A stretch of 64,000 bases of DNA from JACRLW01 sp046349595 (GCA_046349595.1 JAXMCA010000002.1:1116001-1180000); one strand, 5' to 3'; shown: positions 18,043 through 28,033, counted from the first letter of the stretch. Notes: generated from the sequence alone by a model not told the origin. Numbers and translations: made by a program.

Positions 18043-18888
18043 CTACTCCGCGGCGTCCCCGGCCGATTCGGTCGTATCGCCGGCGACGGGCTCGTCGTCG
18101 CGGTCGAGACGTTCCCCACCGGCGAGGATCTGCTCGGCGCTCAGACCTTCCTCGCCCCGGTAGACCACGAGGATGTCGCCGTGCACGTCGCCCTGCCACG
18201 CTCGCAGCACGCCCTGCTTCATCATCTCGAGGATCGCGATGAAGGTGCCGATCATCGCGAGTCGGCCGCTGCCGCGTTCGAACAGCTCGGCGAAGCGCAC
18301 CTCGCTGCGTCCACGCGTCCGCTGCAGGATCGCATCGACGTACCAGTGCATGCCGCGACGGTCGATGCCGATCTCGAGCGTCTGCTGGCGATTGCCGGTC
18401 TCCTCCAGCAACTTGGCGAAGGCGGCGGTCAGGGTCCAGATCTCGACGTCGCCCAGGTCGAGGGTCTCGGACTCCTCCTCCAGGCGGCGATGCACCTCCT
18501 GCACCTCACCGGGCAGCGGGAGCACCACGTCGATCATGCGCGAGCGCCGCGTGGCGAGCCGTTCAAGTCGACGCGAGATGTCGCGGTAGCGCTTGTACTC
18601 CAGCAGACGTCGGATCAGGTCGTCGCGCGGATCGAGCTCCTGCTCGACCTCGACCGCCTCGTTGGGCAGCATCTCGCGCGACTTGATCTCCATCAGCGTG
18701 CTCGCCATGACGAGGAAGTCGCCGAGGTCGCCCAGATCGAGCTCGCGGAGCACCTCGAGGTGCTTCAGGTACTGATCGAGGATGTGCGCGATGCGGATCT
18801 CGTGGATGTCGACCTCCTGCTGCTTCACGAGATGGAGGAGCAGGTCCAAGGGGCCGCAGAAGACCGGCAGTTCCACCCGGTACGACAT
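18043..18888 (-). CDS. scpA: Segregation and condensation protein A
   Basis: The 281-residue kleisin starts with the family signature YRVELPVFCGPLDLLLHLV, followed by VDIHEIRIAHI and DLGDFLVMASTLMEIKSREMLP. The C-terminal winged-helix part is near RFAELFERGSGRLAMIGTFIAILEMMKQG. ScpA bridges SMC heads in the bacterial condensin. scpB is not adjacent. It is divergent from kdsD with about 80 bp between; the palindromic CTAGAGTCTAG next to its ATG may hold overlapping -10 boxes for both directions. Confidence 0.93.
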   Translation of the reverse strand: MSYRVELPVFCGPLDLLLHLVKQQEVDIHEIRIAHILDQYLKHLEVLRELDLGDLGDFLVMASTLMEIKSREMLPNEAVEVEQELDPRDDLIRRLLEYKRYRDISRRLERLATRRSRMIDVVLPLPGEVQEVHRRLEEESETLDLGDVEIWTLTAAFAKLLEETGNRQQTLEIGIDRRGMHWYVDAILQRTRGRSEVRFAELFERGSGRLAMIGTFIAILEMMKQGVLRAWQGDVHGDILVVYRGEEGLSAEQILAGGERLDRDDEPVAGDTTESAGDAAE

Positions 18889-18970
18889 CGGCTAGAGTCT
18901 AGGGCCCGCGGTGACGGGCGCCAGGAAGGTGCCCTTGTGGCCCTGTTCCCCCGCGGGCCCCGTTGCAGGC

Positions 18971-19945
18971 ATGGACGAGAGGATCGAACGCGCGCGCGCC
19001 ATCATCCAGACCGAGGCCGACGCGATGCGGCAGGTCGCCGAGCGGGTCGGCGAGGACTTCGTCCGGACTGCCGATGCGATCCTCGCCCTGCGCGGGCGCG
19101 TGGTGACCGCCGGCATGGGCAAGGCCGGGATCATCGCGCAGAAGCTGTCGGCGACCTTCGCGTCGACCGGGACACCGTCGATCTTCCTGCACCCCGCGGA
19201 GGCCATCCACGGCGACCTCGGTCGCGTGGTGCGCGACGACCTGCTCCTCGCCCTCTCCAAGTCGGGTGAGACCGAGGAGGTGCTTCGCCTGCTCGCCCCG
19301 GTGAAGGCCTCGGGCTGCAAGGTGGTCGCGATGACGCAGTCGCGCGCCTCCACCCTCGCCCGTCACGCCGACCTCGTCCTCGAACTCGGCGACATCGAAG
19401 AGGCGGGCACGCTGCGGCTCGCACCGACGGCGTCGACGACCGCGATGCTGTGTCTCGGCGACGCGCTCGCGATCGTCGTGCAGGAGGGCCGCCGCTTCGG
19501 TCCGGAGGACTTCGCCCGCTACCACCCCGGCGGCGATCTGGGGCGGCGCCTGATGCGGGTCGAGGAGCTGATGCGCCGCGGCGAACGCAATCCGTCGGTC
19601 CATTCCGGCGCGAGTCTGCTGGAGGCGATCGGCGTGATGACGCGCACGCCTGGTCGCCCCGGCGCGACGAGCGTGGTGGACGGCGCCGGCCGTCTGGTCG
19701 GTTTCCTCACCGACGGCGATCTGCGTCGTCTCCTCGAAGCCGACCGCGGCCACGACGTGCGCAACCTGCGCATCGACGAGGTGATGACGCACAACCCGCG
19801 CACCATCTCACCCGACACCTTCGCGATGGAAGCGCTCGCGAAGCTGCACAACCACCGCGTCGACCAGATGCCGGTCGTGGATGCGAACAACCGCCTGGTC
19901 GGTCTGCTCGACGTCCAGGACCTGCTCGATCTGCGCATCGGCTGA
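18971..19945 (+). CDS. kdsD: Arabinose-5-phosphate isomerase (KdsD/GutQ family)
   Basis: The 324-residue enzyme has an N-terminal SIS domain (VVTAGMGKAGIIAQKLSATF, LALSKSGETEEVLRLL, APTASTTAMLCLGDAL) and two C-terminal CBS domains. It interconverts ribulose-5-P and arabinose-5-P, the first step of Kdo synthesis. ATG 18971 gives the usual length (E. coli KdsD 328); an in-frame ATG at 18911 would add 20 atypical residues. It is the first gene of an LPS unit: the LptC/A-like gene starts 7 nt after its stop. Confidence 0.93.
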   Translation: MDERIERARAIIQTEADAMRQVAERVGEDFVRTADAILALRGRVVTAGMGKAGIIAQKLSATFASTGTPSIFLHPAEAIHGDLGRVVRDDLLLALSKSGETEEVLRLLAPVKASGCKVVAMTQSRASTLARHADLVLELGDIEEAGTLRLAPTASTTAMLCLGDALAIVVQEGRRFGPEDFARYHPGGDLGRRLMRVEELMRRGERNPSVHSGASLLEAIGVMTRTPGRPGATSVVDGAGRLVGFLTDGDLRRLLEADRGHDVRNLRIDEVMTHNPRTISPDTFAMEALAKLHNHRVDQMPVVDANNRLVGLLDVQDLLDLRIG

Positions 19946-19951
19946 GCGGCG

Positions 19952-22744
19952 ATGATCAAGCGCATCGTCATCGCCCTGGCGCTGATCGCGGTGTCGTTCC
20001 TGGCGCTGCACTTCCTGATCGGCTTCGACAATCTCGTCAGCGCCGGCGGCGGTTCGCGGCAGCCGGTGCAACCGGTCACGCAGAGTCCTCCGTCGATCGT
20101 GGTCGGAGGAGCGGAGCGCGGCGACAAGAGTCCCATCGCGATCTCGTTGAGCGGTCCGTTCGAGCTCGAGCCGAAGGTCGAGATCCCCATGCCCGACGGC
20201 TCGCGGCGTCGACTGCGCCGCTACAGCTTCAAGGCCGAGGACAGCGCCACGGTGTCCGCCGACCTCCTGCACCTCGATCGTGTCACGGTGCTGGTCTATC
20301 GCATCGACGAGGAGGCGAAGCCGCCGGCCGAGGAACACGTCGCCACGGTGACCGCGCGCGAGGCACTCGTGCAGCTCGGCCGCGATGCCGAGGGGCGACC
20401 CTCGATCCGCGAGGATCGCGACATGGATCTCGCCGATGTCGTGGTGACCTCGACACCGGCCTCCCGACTGCGCGACACGCGACTCACCATCGCGCGCGCC
20501 AAGGTGCGCCAGGACGACGAAGGCCTGTTCCTGCGCACGCCGGACGATCAGGAGCCCTTCACGGTCACGATGGGCGGCGAGGATCCGCTCGCGATCACCG
20601 GTCGCGGGCTCGACGCCTTCCTGCCCAAGCAGCAGGCGAATCCCCACGGGGAACTGCGCCTCGACGTCGCGCACGATCCGGACGTCGTGCGCGGCGAGCT
20701 GCGTCTGCACGGCGCAGGCGACCTGCGCTACCGCGAAGACGTGGCCGACGGAACCGGACACCTCGCGATGCGGGGTGGGGTGACCGCATCGGGTCTGCTC
20801 GCGAACCGCGGCAGGAGCCCGGCGATCGCACGCGGCGATACGCTCGACGGCTTCCTCTGCCGCTATCGCGACACCAACGCCGGTGGCACACAACACGCGC
20901 TGTGGAACGGTCTGCTGCTGCGCGGGACGCCGGCGAGCGTCGACGTCGCGGACATGGAGCTGCGCTGCACGGAGATCATCGCGAGGCCGGCTCTGGGTGG
21001 CGAACCCGCGCAGATCACCGCGAGCGGTGACCCGACCTTCGAGGATCGCGCCCATCACCAGAGCCTGCGCGCAGCGCAGCGGATCCATCTGGTCGATCTG
21101 CAGCGCTCGCTGGCACCGCTCTACGGAATGGTCGGCTTCGCGCGGGCGCGGCTCGGCACCTTGCCGCGGCAACTCGTGTTGTTCGAAGGGGCCGCCACCG
21201 TCGACGACCACGCGCAGTCGACCTCGCTGACGGCGAGCGGAGGATTGCGCGCGCTGCGTGGCGAGGGCGGCCTCGGCGTCGCGCTCGGACTCGGCACGGT
21301 GCACGTCGACTCCCAGCACTTCGAACTCGACGGCGACCAGGGCTGTCTCATCGCCGACGCCGCGGGCTCCCAGCGCATCCGCCTCGGCCCGCCGCTCGCC
21401 GATCCGCAGCACGCCTTCCACGTGAGGGAGAAGCGCGCCGCCGGCGATCGCATCCCCGCGATGGAGCTGGCCGGGCACGGCATCTGCGAAATGCTGCGCA
21501 GCGCGGACCGGTCGGTCGTCGTGACCGTGCGCGACCCGACTGCGGATCTCGAGGTGCGTCGCGGCGACGACGTGGCCAGCCTGATCTCGACCCTCGACGC
21601 GAGCATCGCCCCGGATCGGACGCTGCGCTCGCTGGTCGCCACCGGCGAGAACTGCACGCTGGATTCGCGCTTCGCCACGCCGCGCGGAGGTGAGGAGCGC
21701 GGTCGAGCCACCGGGCGGCGCATCGAGATCCCCGACGGACGCCGTCTGGTGGTGTCCGGAGCCCCCGCAGAGTTGCAGCGGGCGAGCGGCGGTCGTCTGA
21801 CCGGACTGCGCTTCGACGCGATCCCCTTCGCGGAGCGCGCCCCGGCCGCGATCGTGCGCGGTTCGCCGGCGCGCATCGAGGCGATGCCGCTGCGTGCTCG
21901 TCGCGACGGCGACGGCAGCGCGGAGACGCTCGAGCTCGAAGCCGATCGATTGGTGTTCCTGCCGTCCCTGCTGCCCACGATGGTGCTGCGCGCGCACGGA
22001 TTGTCGCCGCGTTCCTGGCCAGGGTTCGTGCGCCCGCACGTGATCGCCGAAGGACGAGACGGCGCGGTCCGATCCACGCGGCGCGATGCCCGTGGCGAGC
22101 AGACCGGTTCGTCGCGCGGCGACCTGCTGATCCTGCGGCCGGACTCGGGGGCAGCGCTCCTGTTCGGCGCACCCGCCGAACTCGCGCAGCGTGCGGGAGA
22201 GGGTCGTGGCTTCGTCGCACGCGCTGCACGCCTGCGTGGGACCTTCGGTGGTGATCGTGAGCGGATCGAGCTGATGATGGACGAGGCGATGCAACCGCAG
22301 ATCGACCTGCTCGGGCAGGGCGGTCCATCGGGGCTCGGCGACGTGCGACTGATCGCATCGGTGCCGATCCTGCTCGACGGCGATCGCTTCGCAGCCGACG
22401 GCAGGGTCACGGTCCATGGCCTCGATCCGACGGGAGAGCTCGATCCCGACGGACTCGATCTCTCGGCGCGCTACCTGCGAGGGACCCTGGACCGCAGCGG
22501 TGCGGTGAAGTCGCTCGACTCTGCCACGGCCTCGATGTCGTGGCGCGGCATGCAGGCCTTCGCCGACCGGATCCGGGTCGACGTGACCAAGCGCATGATC
22601 GAGATCGAGGCCAAGGAACCGGACGGTGCCTGGCTCGAGTCCGGCGGGTTCCGCAATTCCTGGACGCTGCTGCAGATCGACTACGAGACGCGCGAGATGC
22701 GCGGCTGGGGCGGCAGAGGACACCGGCAGCGCAGCGACGGGTGA
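19952..22744 (+). CDS. LptC/LptA-like LPS transport protein (large, membrane-anchored)
   Basis: The 930-residue product has an N-terminal membrane helix (IKRIVIALALIAVSFLALHFLIGF) and then a long beta-strand-rich region. Its C-terminal part looks OstA/LptA-like. Position between kdsD and lptD and the repeated short beta segments point to a fusion or expansion of the LptC-LptA periplasmic bridge. Typical LptC and LptA are each only about 190 residues, so the size is unusual. It may be a single-chain bridge guiding LPS from the inner membrane to LptD. Assignment rests largely on context. Confidence 0.6.
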   Translation: MIKRIVIALALIAVSFLALHFLIGFDNLVSAGGGSRQPVQPVTQSPPSIVVGGAERGDKSPIAISLSGPFELEPKVEIPMPDGSRRRLRRYSFKAEDSATVSADLLHLDRVTVLVYRIDEEAKPPAEEHVATVTAREALVQLGRDAEGRPSIREDRDMDLADVVVTSTPASRLRDTRLTIARAKVRQDDEGLFLRTPDDQEPFTVTMGGEDPLAITGRGLDAFLPKQQANPHGELRLDVAHDPDVVRGELRLHGAGDLRYREDVADGTGHLAMRGGVTASGLLANRGRSPAIARGDTLDGFLCRYRDTNAGGTQHALWNGLLLRGTPASVDVADMELRCTEIIARPALGGEPAQITASGDPTFEDRAHHQSLRAAQRIHLVDLQRSLAPLYGMVGFARARLGTLPRQLVLFEGAATVDDHAQSTSLTASGGLRALRGEGGLGVALGLGTVHVDSQHFELDGDQGCLIADAAGSQRIRLGPPLADPQHAFHVREKRAAGDRIPAMELAGHGICEMLRSADRSVVVTVRDPTADLEVRRGDDVASLISTLDASIAPDRTLRSLVATGENCTLDSRFATPRGGEERGRATGRRIEIPDGRRLVVSGAPAELQRASGGRLTGLRFDAIPFAERAPAAIVRGSPARIEAMPLRARRDGDGSAETLELEADRLVFLPSLLPTMVLRAHGLSPRSWPGFVRPHVIAEGRDGAVRSTRRDARGEQTGSSRGDLLILRPDSGAALLFGAPAELAQRAGEGRGFVARAARLRGTFGGDRERIELMMDEAMQPQIDLLGQGGPSGLGDVRLIASVPILLDGDRFAADGRVTVHGLDPTGELDPDGLDLSARYLRGTLDRSGAVKSLDSATASMSWRGMQAFADRIRVDVTKRMIEIEAKEPDGAWLESGGFRNSWTLLQIDYETREMRGWGGRGHRQRSDG

Positions 22745-22796
22745 AAGCCGCGTCGACCCGTCGCGCCCGTTCGGGTAATCACAACCCAGCTCGAGG

Positions 22797-25250
22797 ATGA
22801 CCCGGCACCGCATCGAACCCTGCGTCGCACTGTGCGTGATCGCCTTCTGGTCCGCCGCAGGCGCACAGGACACCGTGCGGCATCACCACGGCGGCATGAG
22901 CAGCCAGCACCGGGGTGACCTGGTCGACTTCAGCTTCACCGGCGGCGTCGGCGTCGAGGACGACTCCCGCGGCCTGCGCATCCGCTGCGACAACGCGATG
23001 GTCACCCTCGACCGCTCGCAGAGCGACCTCGCCGCGCGCAACTTCCGCCAGGACTCCGAGATGCCGCATCGCGGGCCACCGCTGCCGGCGTCGCGCCGAA
23101 ACGTCGACGACGATGTCATCCGCGCGCGCATCGAGTCCTTCCTCGAGTCGATGCGTGCACGTCCGCTCAGCGGGGTGCCCAAGCGCTTCGAGTTCGAGCT
23201 GTTCCGGTCGGTCTACCTCGAGGGCGACGTCTCGGTGGTTCTCGACGGCATCGAGGTCCTCCGTGCCAAGAGCCTGTGGTTCTCCCCGGTCGACGACCGG
23301 GTGGTGATCGAGCAACCGGTGCTGCGCCTGCAGCAACGCACCGCCAGCGACAGCATGGTGCAGATCTCGGTGCGCGCCGCGCAACTGACCCGGCAGCACG
23401 GCCGCTTCGTGGGCACCGACGTGTCGGTCACCACGTCCACGGCCGGTGAGCCGCAGTTCGACGTGTTCAGCCACGACGTCGAGATCCGCGAACGCCCCAC
23501 CGAGTTCGAGGTGCTGGCGCGTGACAACCAGTTCCGGATCAACGGCCGCTCGGTACTCCCACTGCCCGATCAGCACCTGTTCACCGCGTCGCAGGAGCAG
23601 TTGCTGATCAAGAGCGCGAGCGCCGGCTACTCCGATCGCCTCGGTGCGCGCGCGCGCATCGTGTGGGGCAGCACCTTCAACGACCTCGGCGGCTCGTTCC
23701 ACGAATGGCTGACCGGTCGACCCGCCGACGAGTTCCGCGGCAACTGGCGCCTCGGCACCGAGTGGATCGAGAAGCGCGGCTTCCCGGTCGATCTCGACCT
23801 CGACTACAAGGGCGGCGATCTGTGGTCGGGACGCACCATCGCCTTCGGTCTCGACGACGACGCATCTCCGATCGGCCCGATCCGCCGCGATCTGGACGGC
23901 ACTCCGATCGGCCCCGACGGGCGTTCCCTCGTGCGCACCGAGAATCGCGTCGCGCTCGGTGAGCGCACCGATCTCGACCTCACCGCGTTCTGGGCCAGCG
24001 ATCCGTCGATCTACCCCGACTTCTACCGCGGCGCCTACTACGACGACGAGCGGCCCGAGTCGAGCGCCTACCTGCGTCACCGCGGCGACGACTGGCTGCT
24101 CACCGCGGGCGTGCGCGGCAACTTCTCCGAGTTCAGCTACGCCGACGGTCGCCAGCTCGCGCCGGGCTTCCTCGAGGAGGTCCCCTACGCCACGCTCGAC
24201 TTCTTCTCGCTGCCGGTCGCCCAGCTCGATGCGGACACGCCGCTGCTCCTGACCTCGTCGACCAGCGCCGGCCAGTTGCGCACCAAGTGGGACCCGCTGT
24301 TCGCGACACCGCTCGACGACCAGACCTGGCGCCTCGACCAGGAACTCGAGCTGTCCGCGCCGTTCCGCTACGGACCGGTCACCGTCCGTCCCTTCCTCTC
24401 CGGCCGCTTCACCGACTACGAGCGCACCGCGATCGGCGGTTCACACGGACGCTTCGCCTACCTCGCCGGTGGCGAGATCGGCACCCAGCTCGCGCGCGAC
24501 TTCGACGTCGGCGACGGCCAAGCGTGGCGCCACGAGATCGACCCGACCATCCGCTACGAGAACCGCTTCCAGGTTCAGCGGCAGCCCGGCGACTTCTTCC
24601 AGCTCGACGGCGTCGACACGATCTCCGAGTACTCCGTGGTGCGCGTCGGCGTCCTCCAGCGCCTGCTCAGCCGCGAGAACCTTCCCGACGACAGCCGACA
24701 AGTGCGCGAGGAGGTCTGGCTCGACCTCGCTCAGAACTTCGCTCCGCTCCCCGACCGCGACAACCAGGGCCATGTGCTCGAGCTCTTCGAGTTCGAGTTC
24801 CTGCTTCGCTCGCTGAAGCTCGCCAAGGACGTCTCGCTCGGCTTCCTCTTCGAAGGCGAGCAGGATTGGAACAAGGACGAGCTGCGCACCTTCAACGCCT
24901 ACTCCGTGCTGCGCACCGGTAGCACGCAGTGGTCGCTCCAATACCGCAGCGACGAAGTCGAGCGCGGCGTGGTCGGCTACGGCCTCACACTTCCCCTGCG
25001 CACGCGCTGGCAGATCGACCTCCGCGGCGCCTACGACATCGAACGCTCCCGCAGCGCCTACTACGCCGCCAACCTGATCCGCAACGACCTCGACTGGCGC
25101 CTGTTCTTCGGCATCACCTACGACGCCGTCACCGACGACTCGACCTTCCACATCGACTTCGAGCCGCGCCTCGGCGGCCTGGTGCGCCAGCGCACCAACT
25201 GGTCGGTCGGCGGCTACGAATTCGGGCGCGCGCAGATCCTCGACTACTGA
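22797..25250 (+). CDS. lptD: LPS-assembly outer-membrane protein LptD
   Basis: The 817-residue product has a signal-like N-terminus ending SAAGAQ, an OstA-like periplasmic domain (about 35-270) and a long C-terminal beta-barrel region. The barrel has alternating amphipathic strands and a terminal aromatic residue (ILDY), as expected for BAM-dependent barrels. LptD inserts LPS into the outer leaflet with LptE. No lptE is adjacent. Fifty-two nt separate it from the LptC/A-like gene; it converges on ettA. Confidence 0.82.
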   Translation: MTRHRIEPCVALCVIAFWSAAGAQDTVRHHHGGMSSQHRGDLVDFSFTGGVGVEDDSRGLRIRCDNAMVTLDRSQSDLAARNFRQDSEMPHRGPPLPASRRNVDDDVIRARIESFLESMRARPLSGVPKRFEFELFRSVYLEGDVSVVLDGIEVLRAKSLWFSPVDDRVVIEQPVLRLQQRTASDSMVQISVRAAQLTRQHGRFVGTDVSVTTSTAGEPQFDVFSHDVEIRERPTEFEVLARDNQFRINGRSVLPLPDQHLFTASQEQLLIKSASAGYSDRLGARARIVWGSTFNDLGGSFHEWLTGRPADEFRGNWRLGTEWIEKRGFPVDLDLDYKGGDLWSGRTIAFGLDDDASPIGPIRRDLDGTPIGPDGRSLVRTENRVALGERTDLDLTAFWASDPSIYPDFYRGAYYDDERPESSAYLRHRGDDWLLTAGVRGNFSEFSYADGRQLAPGFLEEVPYATLDFFSLPVAQLDADTPLLLTSSTSAGQLRTKWDPLFATPLDDQTWRLDQELELSAPFRYGPVTVRPFLSGRFTDYERTAIGGSHGRFAYLAGGEIGTQLARDFDVGDGQAWRHEIDPTIRYENRFQVQRQPGDFFQLDGVDTISEYSVVRVGVLQRLLSRENLPDDSRQVREEVWLDLAQNFAPLPDRDNQGHVLELFEFEFLLRSLKLAKDVSLGFLFEGEQDWNKDELRTFNAYSVLRTGSTQWSLQYRSDEVERGVVGYGLTLPLRTRWQIDLRGAYDIERSRSAYYAANLIRNDLDWRLFFGITYDAVTDDSTFHIDFEPRLGGLVRQRTNWSVGGYEFGRAQILDY

Positions 25251-25274
25251 TCGGTCGGTGCACCGACCAGCGGA

Positions 25275-26864
25275 TCACACGCTGTCGATGAACTTGCCCG
25301 GCTCGTAGTTGCCGAGGTCGAGGATCTTGGTGCAGACGCGGTCGAGGAAGTAGCGATCGTGGCTGACGATCACCATGCAGCCGGGGAAGACCTGGATGGC
25401 TTCCTCCAGCACACGCAGGGTGTCGAGGTCGAGGTCGTTGGTCGGTTCGTCGAGCAGGACCAGGTTGCCGCCGCGGCGGAGCATCTTGGCGAGCTGGACG
25501 CGATTGCGCTGACCGCCCGACAGGCTGCCGACCTTCTGCTGCTGGTCGGGGCCGGTGAAGTTGAACTTCGCGACGTAGCTGCGGCTGTTCACCTCGTACT
25601 TGCCGAGCTTCAGGATGTCCTGGCCGTCGCTGATCTCCTGCCAGACGGTCTTCTCGGGGTCGAGCGACTCGCGCTCCTGGTCGACGTAGCAGAGCTCGAC
25701 GGTCTCGCCCACCACCACACGGCCGTGGTCGGGCTTCAGCTTCTTGGTGATCATCTTCAGGAGCGTGGTCTTGCCGGTGCCGTTCGGCCCGACCACGCCG
25801 AGGATGTCGCCCGGCGCGAGCTCGAAGGACACGTTGTCGAGGACCTTGTGCTCGCCGTCGTAGCTGAAGTCGACGCGTTCGAATCGCACCACCACGTCGC
25901 CCAGGCGACGGCCCGGAGGGATGTGCAGCTCGACGGAGCCGTCCTTCTCCTCGACCTCTTGCTCGAGCATGCGTTCGTAGTTGCGCACGCGCGCCTTGTT
26001 CTTGGTGGTGCGCGCCTTCGGATTCATGCGGATCCACTCGAGCTCGCGCTCGAGGATCTTCGCGCGCGAGCGCTCTTCCTTCTCGGCGATCTCCATGCGC
26101 TTGGCGCGCGCCTCGAGGTACTGCGAGTAGTTGCCCTTGTAGGGGATCGCGCGGCCGTGCCAGATCTCGAGCATCCAGCCGACGACGTTGTCGAGGAAGA
26201 AGCGGTCGTGGGTGATCACGACCACGGTGCCCTTGTAGTTGGCGAGCGTCTCCTCGAGCCAGCGCACCGAATCGACGTCGAGGTGATTGGTCGGTTCGTC
26301 GAGCAGCAGGATGTCGGGGTGTTCGAGCAGGACCTTGCACAACGCCACGCGGCGCTTCTCGCCACCGCTGCACTCCCCGGCCAGCTTCTCACCGGGCGGA
26401 AGGTGCAGCTTGGTCATCGCCGTCTCGACATGGCGATCGAGCTCCCACGCATCTCGAGCCTCGATCTCGTGCTGCAGACGGTCGAGGTCGGCGAGGACCT
26501 TCTCCATCGCATCGGCGGAGATGTCTTCACCGAGCTTCGCGCTGAGCTGCTCGTGTTCGTGGAGCAAGGCACGGATCGGGGCGACCGCGATCTCGACGTT
26601 GTCCCGCACCGTGCGGTCCTCCTGCAGGCGCGGCTCCTGCGGCACGTAGCCGACGGTGATGCCCTCGGCCGGGCGCGCGACGCCCTCGTACTCCTTGTCC
26701 TGCCCCGCCATGATGCGCAGCAGGGTCGACTTTCCGGCACCGTTGGCGCCGATCACGCCGATCTTCGCGTTCTCGAGGAAGACCAGGCTGACGTCGTTGA
26801 GGACGGGCTTCTTGTGGTAGCTCTTGGTGAGCCGTTCGAGGGCGAAGACGTTGCGCTCGGCCAT
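25275..26864 (-). CDS. ettA: ABC-F protein, energy-dependent translational throttle EttA
   Basis: The 529-residue protein has two ABC domains with GANGAGKST and GPNGTGKTT (Walker A), CSGGEKRRV and LSGGQRNRV (signatures), and LLLDEPTNHLD and LLDEPTNDLD (Walker B). No transmembrane segment is present. The inter-domain linker is charged and helical (ARAKRMEIAEKEERSRAKIL), as in EttA, which binds the ribosomal E site and gates the first elongation cycle by ATP/ADP ratio. A GCTAACCT -10-like box ends 11 nt before the ATG, and no Shine-Dalgarno is seen. Confidence 0.92.
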   Translation of the reverse strand: MAERNVFALERLTKSYHKKPVLNDVSLVFLENAKIGVIGANGAGKSTLLRIMAGQDKEYEGVARPAEGITVGYVPQEPRLQEDRTVRDNVEIAVAPIRALLHEHEQLSAKLGEDISADAMEKVLADLDRLQHEIEARDAWELDRHVETAMTKLHLPPGEKLAGECSGGEKRRVALCKVLLEHPDILLLDEPTNHLDVDSVRWLEETLANYKGTVVVITHDRFFLDNVVGWMLEIWHGRAIPYKGNYSQYLEARAKRMEIAEKEERSRAKILERELEWIRMNPKARTTKNKARVRNYERMLEQEVEEKDGSVELHIPPGRRLGDVVVRFERVDFSYDGEHKVLDNVSFELAPGDILGVVGPNGTGKTTLLKMITKKLKPDHGRVVVGETVELCYVDQERESLDPEKTVWQEISDGQDILKLGKYEVNSRSYVAKFNFTGPDQQQKVGSLSGGQRNRVQLAKMLRRGGNLVLLDEPTNDLDLDTLRVLEEAIQVFPGCMVIVSHDRYFLDRVCTKILDLGNYEPGKFIDSV

Positions 26865-26875
26865 GGGGGCCGAGC

Positions 26876-26881
26876 AGGTTA
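26876..26881 (-). promoter_or_regulatory. -10-like box TAACCT, ettA (near-leaderless)
   Basis: The minus strand reads CTCGCTAACCTGCTCGG, with 11 nt between the box and ATG. The same 11-nt spacing occurs for zwf and the TMEM175-like gene. If this is the -10, transcription would start only a few bases before the ATG. Confidence 0.45.
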
Positions 26882-26935
26882 GCGAGGAGCGGCTCCGGTT
26901 GACACCGGGGGCGGGTTCCGGACGATGGTCCGGCC

Positions 26936-27400
26936 TTGTTCCCGTCGCTCGCAGTGCTCGCCTTCGGGGTGCCCAGCATGGGCGAGTGGACCGTCATCCT
27001 GCTGATCGGCGTGATGGTCTACGGCCGTCGGCTTCCCGAGGTCGGCCGCCAGCTCGGCCGCACGGTGGCGAAGTTCCGCCGCGGCTTCGACGAGTTCCGC
27101 CGCGAGCTGGACCGCGACGACAGCATGCGGGAGATGCGCTCCGGCATGCGCGACATGCGCAATGCACTCGACGCCCCGCGCCGTGCCCTGGACCCGCGGC
27201 GCTACCTCGAGGACGCGATCTACGAAGGTGGCCGGGCCGAGCCGCCGAGTTCGTGGACGGGTCGGGACCACGAGCACGACGTCGAGGAACCTGCGGTCCG
27301 CGACCCGAACGCTCCGGCGGAGCCGTCCGAGGAAGCGCGCCGCGCCGCCGAACCTCCTACCGGCGACACCCCCTCCGGCGACAGCAAGCAGGACTCCTGA
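26936..27400 (+). CDS. TatA/TatE-like twin-arginine translocase protein
   Basis: The 154-residue product has an N-terminal hydrophobic helix and then the TatA hinge and amphipathic helix (WTVILLIGVMVYGRRLPEVGRQLGRTVAKF), with the family's FG-like dipeptide replaced by YG. The C-terminal part is Pro/acidic and disordered. TatA oligomers form the pore for folded substrates. The start is TTG 26936; ATG 26978 is the alternative. Its TGA directly abuts the opposing stop of the MshEN gene (palindrome TGATCA). tatC is not in the window. Confidence 0.75.
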   Translation: MFPSLAVLAFGVPSMGEWTVILLIGVMVYGRRLPEVGRQLGRTVAKFRRGFDEFRRELDRDDSMREMRSGMRDMRNALDAPRRALDPRRYLEDAIYEGGRAEPPSSWTGRDHEHDVEEPAVRDPNAPAEPSEEARRAAEPPTGDTPSGDSKQDS

Positions 27401-27991
27401 TCAGGGGTCCTTGAGGCCGTCGCGCACCTTGGCGTCGGCCGAGTCGAACATGTTCATCCAGTTGCCGCCCTCTTCCCCGGGCTTGTCGCTGCGCGTCTTG
27501 CGCATCTGCTCGCGGCGCTTCTCCTGCTCCGCGTTCCATACCTTGAAGTCGGGGTAGAGGTCGGTGAGCACCTTGCGGTTCTCGGTGACGAGACCGACGT
27601 ACGGATAGACCTCGCACTTCACGTCGCGGCCGAGCTTCATCAGCACGTCGAAGGGCGTCAGGATCGGCATCACGACGGTGAGGATCTTGTCGAAGCGATC
27701 CAGTGGCACGATCTGGTGCCGGAACAGAAGGTCGTTCGGCAGACCCTCGATCCCCTTCTTGTTGATGTCGTAGATGCTCGCCATCAGGAAGGGCACCTGG
27801 AAGTGCTCCACCACCAGCTTGGCGAGATCCCACTCGCTGATGTGTCCGGTGGAGACCAGCACCTCGGCGAAGGGCTCGCCGTGCCGATCCTGGGTGTAGA
27901 GCGCGTCGGTGATGATCTCGTTGGGGACGAGGCCCTTCTGGGTCAGCACTTCCGCGAGGCGGATCGGCGTCAGCTTTTCGAGGCCCTTCAC
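27401..27991 (-). CDS. MshEN/GspE N-terminal domain protein
   Basis: The 196-residue product is a stand-alone type II secretion GspE N-terminal (MshEN-like) domain: LTPIRLAEVLTQKGLVPNEI, LAEVLVSTGHISEWDLAKLVVEHF, and a second half with LLFRHQIVPLDRFDKILTVVM. No ATPase domain follows. Such domains bind c-di-GMP or the inner-membrane platform in T4P/T2SS ATPases and also occur alone. GTG start at 27991; the stop abuts the TatA-like stop. R1 copy B lies 42 nt upstream. Confidence 0.8.
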   Translation of the reverse strand: MKGLEKLTPIRLAEVLTQKGLVPNEIITDALYTQDRHGEPFAEVLVSTGHISEWDLAKLVVEHFQVPFLMASIYDINKKGIEGLPNDLLFRHQIVPLDRFDKILTVVMPILTPFDVLMKLGRDVKCEVYPYVGLVTENRKVLTDLYPDFKVWNAEQEKRREQMRKTRSDKPGEEGGNWMNMFDSADAKVRDGLKDP

Positions 27992-28033
27992 GTCGGATCT
28001 TTCGACGCTCGGACCCCGCGGCTTGAGGGAGCG

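Noticed and set aside
16114..19269. Long plus-strand frame across the secreted protein and scpA
   Set aside because: Low-complexity Arg/His/Ala-rich translation with no motif; both genes beneath it on the other strand are supported.
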